Assembly (NCBI GenBank): GCA_964019335.1
Contig: OZ025653.1
Coordinates: 790,057 to 854,056 of the forward strand
DNA: 64,000 nucleotides
Origin: Diplonema japonicum
Taxonomy: Eukaryota; Euglenozoa; Diplonemea; Diplonemida; Diplonemidae
Direction of reading: 5' to 3'
A program made the position numbers and the translations under genes. The notes beneath the pieces were generated by a model that was not told the DNA's origin, searched no databases, and saw only the letters and a program-made list of their open reading frames with translations. The first letter of the stretch is position 1. Each line of letters opens with the position of its first letter. Positions 39,923-48,796 of this stretch are shown one piece after another.

Positions 39923-41829
39923 ATGAGCAATCAAGATACAATAAACTTGTTGGAACTGGAGAAGGTGACACAAGTAGAAGTTGATGTCGAAGAGAATACT
40001 GATAGGAAAGAGCTTGTTGCTGAATGCAGGCAGATTGAAGTATCACTAATAAAAAAAACACAAGAGCTTGAAGACTGTGTCCAGACAAGGCTGAGTAAAA
40101 GCTATCCATACAGCCTGTTGATTGTGGGAGGGCGTGGGGTGGGGAAAACCACTCTGTTTGTAAAGCTTGAAGAGCAGCTTCGAGAATCAACTGTCGCCCA
40201 ATCACAAGGAACAAATGAATGTCAAGGTGAGGACTCGGCCTACAGCAAAGACCAACAAGTGGACTCTAAAAAAGAGCTGTACCACCGATGGAAACAGTCT
40301 GGTGTCAACCTTAATACAGTGCAGTTGGATCTTAAAAACATGCCAGGAAAGGGACTCCGCCCTGGTGAAGCTGACATCTTCCTGTGGGACCTCCGGATGG
40401 CTTCAGCATCAGCTTTCTACTATAGTGCAAAGTGCATCATCATCCTCTTCGACCTTGCACGGATCGAGACGTACAGGGAGGCACAACGAGTATGCGAACA
40501 GTCTAAATATAGCCACACAGATCCTCGATGATGCAAGTGCCAAGTCACGGCCTGGTGTGAAGTTCGTTATGATAGGGAACGACACTCTTGTGGAGCAACG
40601 AGCCGTGGCGCAGGATGAATTCTTTAATTACTGTCAGAACCATGCCGTGCCATTCGTGTGCGACTTTTCTAACCCAGCGGAGCTTGCGAGCCTCTCGGAG
40701 TTTGTTCAAGGTGAAGTCCTTCGTCTGACGACCGACACCACAGAAGAGATAGTACTGCAGGACACGGTGGAAGCCGACCATAACACCCCTGTACAGGAGG
40801 AGCTGCATGACTCGACACGTTGGGTACCGAAAGAAGGCAAAACTACACGTTTTTCTAGTTCAAAAACATTTTTCGACATTGGTAAGGGCCCAAATATTAT
40901 TTGGCCTGCAACAGGGACGCCTCTTGAGGGGACTGTATTAAGTAAAGCTAATTTGATAGAGGTTTGAAACTAATTCTTTCCCCCCTCGCACCAAATCACA
41001 GAATTTGCGTCCGCTCTTCGACTCCCTTGACACCAATCGGGACGGAAGCATTCCTGCTGAAGACTTTCATAAGTTGTACACGTACACAGACGAAAGCCCC
41101 GAGGATATGAACAAACTGGTAGAAGAAATGAGTGCATTGAAAGACGGACGACTAAGTTTCACCGAATTTTGTTTGCTCATGCTGCGCATCAAACCTGTTC
41201 ATGACGACGAAAAGTTTCTCTTCCCAGTACGGGGTGGGTGGGCACTGAAACGAGAACAGAATCCTACTGCGACGTTGGCGCCTGCCTATCGCGAGGCGGC
41301 AGATGCATTTTTCAACGACAAAGCCTACCCTAAAGCACAGAGACAGATCCATCCTCAGAAAGCCAAAGATGCTCTTGCCAAGCTTCATGCATTGAAAGTA
41401 CCGAAACACACTACGCGGAAAGAGCTCTTGTGCTTGCTGCGTGACAAAGATCAGGATCTTTGCGCCACCCTTGATGAGTGCATGCAAGATGCCACAACAC
41501 TGGAAGAGCTCAAAGTAATCCTCATAGGTTGCATAGCAAAGATACCATTTCTTTTTCAATGCGAAGGGTACCGAATGCAGGTGAAAGATCAGAGCCTGGG
41601 TAAGTCACATATTTATATAAAGTCATTGTTTAAGAGTTTGGCTACCGATGACAGTGTCAGCACTCGTGACATGGAGGACTGGGCCCTGACGAGAGACACA
41701 CTGGGGGTGCCTGTAAAGGAGGCAACAATCAAGGCGGCTCTAAAGCCTTTTGACAAGAATGGGCGGATGTCCTTTAATAGTTTCGTGAATGCTGTTGGAC
41801 ACCTTGATACCTTTCTAGGTATATATTAG
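39923..41829 (+). CDS. P-loop GTPase-like protein fused to EF-hands
   Basis: Exons 39923-40489, 40521-40961, 41002-41829 (611 aa); introns 31 and 40 nt. The ATG is five bases after ATCACTACAG, a strong trans-splice acceptor. A P-loop GGRGVGKT lies at residues 69-77 in a Ras/Rab-like setting (YSLLIVGG). The switch II region reads IFLWDLRMASASAFYY, so the catalytic DxxGQ is lost, and the G4-like motif is GNDT instead of NKxD. Nucleotide binding may be altered. The C-terminal third has a good EF-hand loop (DTNRDGSIPAED, from about residue 346) and a weaker one near residue 585 (FDKNGRMSFNSF). A calcium-responsive small-GTPase-like regulator, possibly of cilia or membranes, is the best guess; it is not a Miro orthologue, as the second GTPase domain and membrane anchor are missing. 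Confidence 0.8.
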
Positions 41830-41933
41830 ATGTTTTCTTAGGAAATAAGGTTTTTTTATCTTTCTTGTAAAATCTTCTTTCACTTTCATCGATTTTACAG
41901 TATTAAGTAATATTCACTTCATCACAGACAGCA

Positions 41934-43951
41934 ATGAGTACACGCAACAATGAAACAATGGCGCAACTGGGGCTTTTCTGTGCGGTGTTGTGCTCGTTGG
42001 TCGCCCCAGTAGAAGGAGCAGGCAAGTCCATTTTTAAGTTGGGTGACTACGTGGATCACAAGCCCTTTGAAGTATGAGTGCCACTTGAATTTATTCCATC
42101 ACAGGTCATGTTCATGTACTTCACGGTGTTTGCCATCACCATTGTGTACGAGTGGATTGTGGCCTATGTGGACAGGTCTGTGACAACCCATTCAGGAAAG
42201 AACATTGTGCACCACATCTACTCTGAAGTATGTCACCGAGAAATTTTCATGCATGTAGGTTATGATTCTTGGTGGTATCTCAGCTCTGTTAACTGTCTTT
42301 GAGAACCTTGGAGGAACTGCGTATGCTGCACAAATAGTAGAATCACATATCACAGTTACTTCGAAGCAGCCTTGTTCCATTTTGTACACTTCGTCATCTT
42401 CGTCATGGCGTTGTTCTTCATTGCCTTGGTTGGTTCTTTGTTCGTTTTCATCGACCGCTCTTGGAAGGTATCCCCATGGCACCATCACAGCACTGCAGGT
42501 CTGGTCGCGTTTTGAGTTCAAAGTTGTCGAGATAGAGAACGATCCGTCACTGGAGGCAGAGAGTAAGAGCGCCTTCCTGCAGCAGTATCTAAAGGTATTA
42601 ACCTCACAACCAGAAACACACAACAGTCCGTCAAAAATGGGCAAAAGATGCTTGCGTGCATTATCTTTTTCCGTCAAAACTTGCCTGAGCACATGAGAGA
42701 CATTAGTTTCGCTCGTTACATGAAAAAACAGCAAAGAAAGCTTCTACTGTCTTTCCTTGATCTGGAATGGACAACGTGGGCTATGTTGTCAGTGTTGTGC
42801 ACAGTGGCCGCAGTGGTGACATATATCACGTTGCTGATCTCAGACAACGACCTTGCCACCATCGGGTTGTGGGTGCTCTTTGTCGGGTTCGGTCCTTTGC
42901 TGGTTTTGATTGTAACCTTCTTCAAAATCAAGAGAGAGTTCTCCACGTTCACCAACGATGTCCAGGAACTCCGTCAAGTATGTTCTATGTTCTTTGTGAA
43001 GCAACTTCAACTAGGACGGAAAGAAAAGCACTATGAACCAAGACCAGGAGCGCCATTTCTGGAGGGGCAAACCCGAGTACATGACATTCTTAATGCAGGT
43101 AGTGACCCAATCTCGTTTGTTGTAGCACACTACAGGTGATGCTTGTATACCAGGTGTTCTACTTAGCCAACTGCACTGTCAACTTCACCTACCGTCTCTG
43201 GCAGATCAGCGGTGGGTTTTTCCTAATTGTTGTCTGCTTTGTTCCTTCACTGCTTGTGTTTTTCGTCATGATACCCTTGTCTATGCCGCCTTTCACCATT
43301 CTGGCTTCGATGGGCACTTTCCTGTCACATGATACTCTGGAGAGAATTAAGATGTCTGATGAAATGGGTGGGAAGTACAGAAGAAGGGCGTTGCGTGGCC
43401 GAACCGTTAAGGAGTCGGCGCTCTTCCTGCAAGACGACGATGACAACATTCTCGGGATCGCCGATGGTCATGGCGATGATCATGGCGATGATCATGGACA
43501 TGGACATGGACATGGACATGGGCACGGACATGGGCATGGGCATGGTGATGGCCATGATGATGTTCCCCACCTTACAAGCGACGAAGGGATGCTGCCTCTT
43601 CGTGACCCCAACCACCACGGGCACGGGCACGGGCACGACGAACCAGAGAGGCCTGATGTCATTTGTGAGGAGTGCAACCTTTCCCCAGCTGCCGAGACAT
43701 GCGGGATTTGTGGTATTCTTTGTTCTAATTGCACAAAGGACTATCACAAGCTGAAGAAATTCCGTGACCACCATGTGATAAAGTTGAAGAACTCATTGTT
43801 CGCACCCAAACTCCCCCTACTCACAGACAATCCTATTATCAACAAGGAGCGCACTGCAGCGTCACTATATAAGAAGACGGGGGCAGTCGAAGAGGTGATT
43901 GAGGCCACAAAAGCAGCGCATACGAGCCACAACACTGATGCCCACCATTAG
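41934..43951 (+). CDS. MLO-like seven-TM protein with His-rich tail and B-box
   Basis: Eight exons: 41934-42071, 42105-42227, 42259-42320, 42356-42467, 42499-42594, 42627-42977, 43015-43098, 43136-43951 (593 aa). All seven introns are 31-37 nt and all are needed for the frame. A signal-like N-terminus is followed by membrane helices (VMFMYFTVFAITIVYEWIV, VMILGGISALLTVFENL, FVHFVIFVMALFFIALVG, WAMLSVLCTVAAVVTYITLL, LWVLFVGFGPLLVLIVTFF, MLVYQVFYLANCTV, FFLIVVCFVPSLLVFFVMI). The signature HFWRGKPEYMTFLMQVMLVYQ matches the MLO-family FWF/RP segment before the sixth helix. MLO proteins are plant-type calcium-channel-like/calmodulin-binding membrane proteins with homologues in some protists. The tail has a GH/DH repeat (about 434-462) and a B-box zinc finger (about 499-538, CEEC...CGIC..LCSNC...H..HH), an unusual combination. 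Confidence 0.8.
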
Positions 43952-44195
43952 GCGGTCGCCCCTTCCTCCATTTATTTGGCAGGTGCCAAAGGGCATTTAG
44001 AGTCGCGCAGTTGTGACCGCTTAGAGTGCCATAGGCGTACGCAGGTCTATTGCACCAAGCCTTATACACTATGTTCTGTTAGTTTATGTACTATACGAGT
44101 TTCTGTTAATCTGTTTCTTCTTGTCCCGTCTATTTTTTTTTGTTACTGCAATCACTTCACCACACCACAGCTCTAGAAAACAACCTCATCTCAAA

Positions 44196-44809
44196 ATGCC
44201 TGAAACCAACCAGTGGAGATTCATCGAGGTGGGCCGTCTTGTGCTCATCACCAAAGGGAAGTACGAGAACAAGGTATGCCGCATGCAGAACACAGTACCA
44301 TTCATACTCATAATAGGTTGCTACTATTTTAGATGTCGTTGACCAGAACAGAGTCCTCATTGACTCCCCTGCCTGCAAGGACTCCGCTGTCTGGGCTGGT
44401 GTTCCCCGCCATGTTGCCAGTCTGAAGGACCTTGAGCCCACCCCCGTGAAGACTGAGATCACCCGTGGCCTTCGTGTTGGTGGTCTTGTGAAGGTGTGTA
44501 CAGGAAAGACATAAATAACACAAAACAGGCTCTGGACACCCAGAACACCATTGGTAAGTGGACCGAGCTTACCTGGGCCAAGAAGATCATGCACCGTCAG
44601 GCCCGTGCTAACATCAACGACTTTGACAGGTTCAGGGTTGACCGTGCCCGCCGCCAGCGTGCCTTCTGTCTGCGCAAGAAGGTGTGTAATTGTTCAACGG
44701 ATAAAAAAAAAAAGAAAATAAAAAAAAAAAATAAAAAACCCTGCAGTTCGCCGCGAAGCTGACCAAGGCCGGCAAGGACTCCAAGGCCAAGAAGGCGTTC
44801 AAGGCGTGA
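44196..44809 (+). CDS. RPL14: 60S ribosomal protein eL14, copy 1
   Basis: Four exons: 44196-44273, 44317-44493, 44529-44681, 44747-44809 (156 aa); introns of 43, 35 and 65 nt. The ATG follows CACACCACAG by about 25 bases. The protein begins MPETNQWRFIEVGRLVLIT and contains the eL14 KOW-like strand VATILDVVDQNRVLIDSP and the conserved TELTWAKKI ... DFDRFRVDRARRQR helix. It is a component of the large ribosomal subunit. Codon use is strongly C-ending, as expected for high expression. It differs from copy 2 at one residue (Gln in KKIMHRQ). The second intron is absent from copy 2. Confidence 0.95.
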
Positions 44810-44947
44810 ACAAGGTGATAAAGCGAGTAGTGTTTAACCATCAGTCACGGTTTCGTTCTTTGTCCAGTCATTTGTTGTTGTTCACATTTAAAATATATAA
44901 GGAAGGGTTCCAGTTACTTTACAACAACAAAAAAAAAAAAAAAAAAA

Positions 44948-45509
44948 ATGCCTGAGACTAACCAGTGGAGATTCATCGAGGTGGGCCGTCTTGTGCTCAT
45001 CACCAAGGGGAAGTACGAGAACAAGGTATGCCTTTGCTCCAACCACAAGCTTTACAGGTTGCTACCATCCTTGATGTCGTTGACCAGAACAGGGTCCTCA
45101 TTGACTCCCCTGCCTGCAAGGACTCCGCTGTCTGGGCTGGTGTTCCCCGCCATGTTGCCAGTCTGAAGGACCTTGAGCCCACCCCCGTGAAGACTGAGAT
45201 CACCCGTGGCCTTCGTGTTGGTGGTCTTGTGAAGGCTCTGGACACCCAGAACACCATTGGTAAGTGGACCGAGCTTACCTGGGCCAAGAAGATCATGCAC
45301 CGTGAGGCCCGTGCTAACATCAACGACTTTGACAGGTTCAGGGTTGACCGTGCCCGCCGCCAGCGTGCCTTCTGTCTGCGCAAGAAGGTGTGTTAACATT
45401 AATATTTCTTCAAAGAAAAACAAACAATATAAAAAAAACCTTGCAGTTCGCCGCGAAGCTGACCAAGGCCGGCAAGGACTCCAAGGCCAAGAAGGCGTTC
45501 AAGGCATGA
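44948..45509 (+). CDS. RPL14: 60S ribosomal protein eL14, copy 2
   Basis: Three exons: 44948-45025, 45058-45387, 45447-45509 (156 aa); introns of 32 and 59 nt. It lies about 140 bp downstream of copy 1. Exon 2 corresponds to exons 2 and 3 of copy 1 joined without the 35-nt intron. Exon DNA is almost identical to copy 1, but introns 1 and 3 cannot be aligned apart from their splice sites. The leader ends in a long A-run directly before the ATG; an acceptor GGTTCCAG is at 44913. Two expressed copies are likely, as is common for ribosomal proteins in unidirectional arrays. Confidence 0.95.
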
Positions 45510-45582
45510 ACCACTTCTGTAACCCTTTCATAGTATCATTGTTTGAAACAACGCACAAAGTCAGCATAATCCACTACAGTCG

Positions 45583-48500
45583 ATGTTCACAGAACAGCAC
45601 AAAAATGCCGCAGAAAATAATATCGTTGTTCCAGCAGCTGCATTCGTCAAGCGCAAGGAGAGTAGCCATCACACGGTGGTGAACGGTAACAGTGGCGGTA
45701 GCGACGCTGCAAAGGTAAAACTTGAAGGTGAGTACTGTACTCATATCTTGAAAGAAGAAGGTGATAGCTGGCGGTTGGGGGCGCACGAGTTGAAATGGAG
45801 CCCATGCAGCATAATGGTTAGCCACAATGACAAGTGGCAGGTGTTCGACAGGCGCGCAGGCATTAGTTTCTTAGAGTCTTCTGACGGCATGTCATGGTAC
45901 AGGGTCACAGAAGTAGCTGCAGTCTTTCCGATGGCCTTTGAAAGTGTGCATCTACCGTCCGAAACGACGGTACTTCATTTCAGTAATGCAGTTCTTCGTG
46001 GTTCTGAAGGAGAGTTTGCCATTGAGATGTGTGATTCGTTGTATCTGGCTGATCTTCCTGACTGTTGCACACAGTGCACTCTGACGTCCACATCCAAGTT
46101 GCTGACTGTGCAGACACCTGTGTGCGACTATGTGGTGGGTAGTGCTTCTCTTGAAAAAACAATGATGGGCTGGCACATGCATGTCATTTCTGAAGGGAGA
46201 AACGAGCACACACCTCCACGCAGGCTCACGAAATGTCTTTCTGAGGTCGTCATCGACATCGAAGAGAATTACCTCTTCATTGAGGTCCCGTCACTGCCCT
46301 GCTTAACAGGATGGTGCAAGCAGGTGGCCAGAGATCTCTGGACGTCTCAGACTCACATTGGTTGGTGGTGGTACACGCCTGGCAGTGGTCGCGGTGGCTG
46401 GCGGTCGGCGTTGACAGTAAAATGTAAACCGTACCAAGCGGAATGGTCGGGAATGCAGGTTAGCAAGTTCACGCAATCCAGAAAAACACTTTTAATGAAG
46501 AAGACAGCGCTGAAGGAACTAAGCAACGAACTCGTGCGTTCGTGGAAGACAACACACACCCTAGAAGATGACATTGCGGGCTTCATCGAAGTTGAGAACT
46601 GTCCAGAAATGCAAAGCACACTTTACACCAGGTGCACCGATTTGTGGTTTAACTCCTCCGTCACTGCGGGCGATTTCCCTGAAAAAAGATGGCCTGCTCT
46701 GCTGTGCGCGTTGTGGGCAGAGATGGTGTTAGCGGCCTTTAAAACAAAGCCTGTTGATCTGTTTGCACCTTGCACAAGAAACGATCTAGTTACGTGTGAA
46801 ACCACTCCCTCTGTTGGATGGTGCCTGCCGATCGAGGCATCTGCTTCTATGCATCGTACAACTGGATTCCGCTTGAAGAATGTCACGGCAGTCACTATCG
46901 GGTCCCAGTGCTTCATACCACCCTTCACCGTGTTCACAGTCGGCGCCATTACTCGACATAAAGCGAGAACAGTTGTCGAGTTGCACTCAGCGGGGAATCT
47001 GCGAAAGCCAAGCTCCTTGTTTTCCCAGATATGCCTTCAAGAAAGCAGTGATATCTTGTTGCAGCGGGCACACGCACACACGGGACTCACAACGAAAAGC
47101 GAAAGCTGCAGCCAACTCAGCATCGGTCAACTCCTTGATACGGAAGAGCACGAGAACGAAGTACGTGCGGAACCAGCAACAGTACGGACAATTTCAGCTC
47201 TCGCAAAAGCAGCGGTTAAATCGTTGAAATCAAGACGTGTGCACCCCCAGTACGCCATCCGCACCTCTGCAGCACGAACACGTCTCCTCACAAACACCAT
47301 TCGTGACAAGTGGCGATTGCTTCGTTCCGTGTGCCGTCTTCTTTCAAAGATAAGAACGTGGGCCACAAGGGCTCGTGTCACAGCTTCTGCGACAGCCATT
47401 TCGCATTACTACATGCGAACATCCTTGTTTAATAGAGTTGGGGGTCTCATCAACAGGGGCCGTGCTGCCTGCTGGCTGCAACGCATTGGACGTGCCTTGA
47501 AAAGCAGGAAGTGGCTCTTCCAGCAAGTGCTGGTCAGAAAGGCTTTGCAGCGTGCACACAATGCTCTTCTTTGGGGGTGTTTCTGCAAATGGAGACTTTT
47601 TTTGTGGAAGGTTTCTGCCGATGCAGTCGCGCGATTTGTTGTCTGCAGAACACGTGCTTTGTGGTTGTCGAAAGTGTGCTGCGCTAGAAACATATTGACT
47701 TCAAAACGAAGAGAACGCACCCAAGCAGCTTGTTGCATCCAGTTACATTGGAGAAGATACATGAGTAAGAAACAGCGAGACCATGCTGTACTGATCCTCC
47801 AAACCTATTGGAAGAGGCACCGATCTAGGAAAAATGCCCGGTGCAAAGCGAATGCCCAAAGTATCTTGAAGCGTTCATGGCTGTGCTACCAAGCAAGAAT
47901 GAGGGCAAGCCAACTTTCGATTCAACGTAGTGTCTTGAAAGCCGAGGACAGTGCTCAGGCCAAAGTGGCGGAACACCGTGTTGCGGTTGCAATGCTAATC
48001 CGCTGCTGGCAGGATTACAAAATAAGACAACTCGCCTCCAAAACTGCCATCGACAACCGGTGCAGCCTCGTACAAGTCTTCGGAAATGCGGCCTTGTCTA
48101 GGGGAGTAGCTATGAAGAAACGACAACGCCTTGCTGCGGCCACTGCCATCCAAACTGCTTCTAGGAGGTGGTTGAAGTTGTTTACAGCGAGACGCTTGAG
48201 TGCTGCAGCACTCTTACAATGCGGATGGAGAGACTATAAGCTCCGTTCAGACGCAAGGGAACAGACTCGTCAGAAGCGCGCTATTCTGAAAATACGCCAC
48301 TGGGAAGGTCTCGAGCATGAGGCAGCTACCCTGATACAGTCGGTATACAGGCGCTGGGCTGCACATACACAGTTCCTAGAGTTCCAATTACAAAGAACGG
48401 CAACAAAGGCAGAAAATCTCAATAGCGTGGTGCAAATAGAAGCAGCGCTAGTGCTGCAATCTTGGTGGCGGCAAAGACTCGCCCAAACACACTTACATCT

Positions 48501-48696
48501 GAAAAGGGAACACATACGTTTGTGTTCAGCTGCCACTCAGGTCCAAGCGGTATGGCGCGGCGGTCTCGGCAGGTCTTTTACAGCAGCACAACGGGAGAAG
48601 CAAGAAGCCTGGAAGATCCGAGCTTGTAATGCAGCTCAAGTAATCCAGACCTTCTGGAAGTGTTATAGTGATGTGTTCCTCGAAAATGGAATATAG
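45583..48696 (+). CDS. IQ-motif-rich protein with ART-like N-terminal part
   Basis: Single exon, 1037 aa. The ATG is three bases after ATCCACTACAG. From about residue 560 to the end, repeated IQ-type motifs occur (CCIQLHWRRYMSKKQ, VLILQTYWKRHRSRK, TAIQTASRRWLKL, TLIQSVYRRWAAH, LVLQSWWRQRL, TQVQAVWRGGLGR), giving many potential calmodulin or light-chain sites on a long helix. The N-terminal half contains, at about residues 425-465, TTGFRLKNVTAVTIGSQCFIPPFTVFTVGAI ... TVVELHS; the IPPFTVF strand and the following VVELHS strongly resemble the end of ecto-ADP-ribosyltransferase folds. The catalytic Glu expected just before IPP is not there. A structural, cytoskeleton-bound calmodulin partner is likely; enzymatic activity is doubtful. 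Confidence 0.8.
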   Translation: MFTEQHKNAAENNIVVPAAAFVKRKESSHHTVVNGNSGGSDAAKVKLEGEYCTHILKEEGDSWRLGAHELKWSPCSIMVSHNDKWQVFDRRAGISFLESSDGMSWYRVTEVAAVFPMAFESVHLPSETTVLHFSNAVLRGSEGEFAIEMCDSLYLADLPDCCTQCTLTSTSKLLTVQTPVCDYVVGSASLEKTMMGWHMHVISEGRNEHTPPRRLTKCLSEVVIDIEENYLFIEVPSLPCLTGWCKQVARDLWTSQTHIGWWWYTPGSGRGGWRSALTVKCKPYQAEWSGMQVSKFTQSRKTLLMKKTALKELSNELVRSWKTTHTLEDDIAGFIEVENCPEMQSTLYTRCTDLWFNSSVTAGDFPEKRWPALLCALWAEMVLAAFKTKPVDLFAPCTRNDLVTCETTPSVGWCLPIEASASMHRTTGFRLKNVTAVTIGSQCFIPPFTVFTVGAITRHKARTVVELHSAGNLRKPSSLFSQICLQESSDILLQRAHAHTGLTTKSESCSQLSIGQLLDTEEHENEVRAEPATVRTISALAKAAVKSLKSRRVHPQYAIRTSAARTRLLTNTIRDKWRLLRSVCRLLSKIRTWATRARVTASATAISHYYMRTSLFNRVGGLINRGRAACWLQRIGRALKSRKWLFQQVLVRKALQRAHNALLWGCFCKWRLFLWKVSADAVARFVVCRTRALWLSKVCCARNILTSKRRERTQAACCIQLHWRRYMSKKQRDHAVLILQTYWKRHRSRKNARCKANAQSILKRSWLCYQARMRASQLSIQRSVLKAEDSAQAKVAEHRVAVAMLIRCWQDYKIRQLASKTAIDNRCSLVQVFGNAALSRGVAMKKRQRLAAATAIQTASRRWLKLFTARRLSAAALLQCGWRDYKLRSDAREQTRQKRAILKIRHWEGLEHEAATLIQSVYRRWAAHTQFLEFQLQRTATKAENLNSVVQIEAALVLQSWWRQRLAQTHLHLKREHIRLCSAATQVQAVWRGGLGRSFTAAQREKQEAWKIRACNAAQVIQTFWKCYSDVFLENGI

Positions 48697-48796
48697 CACA
48701 CTGCACTGTTCTTTATGGCCAGTAGTTTTTTGTGTACTTCCTTCTTAACCAGTACTTTCGATTCTCTTTGTGCCTCTTCCTCAACACACCACAGAC

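Noticed and set aside
41600-41636. Possible intron GTAAGT...TTTAAG in the GTPase/EF-hand gene
   Set aside because: Removing it shifts the frame; the unspliced frame stays open to the EF-hand end.
43099-43138. Reading through 42978-43135 without introns in the MLO-like gene
   Set aside because: That frame ends in a stop at the acceptor, whereas removing two 37-nt introns gives the MLO signature segment in frame.
43325-43774. Minus-strand Met/Pro/Ile-rich frame opposite the MLO-like tail
   Set aside because: Antisense of the GGACAT repeat; no start signal or conserved motif.
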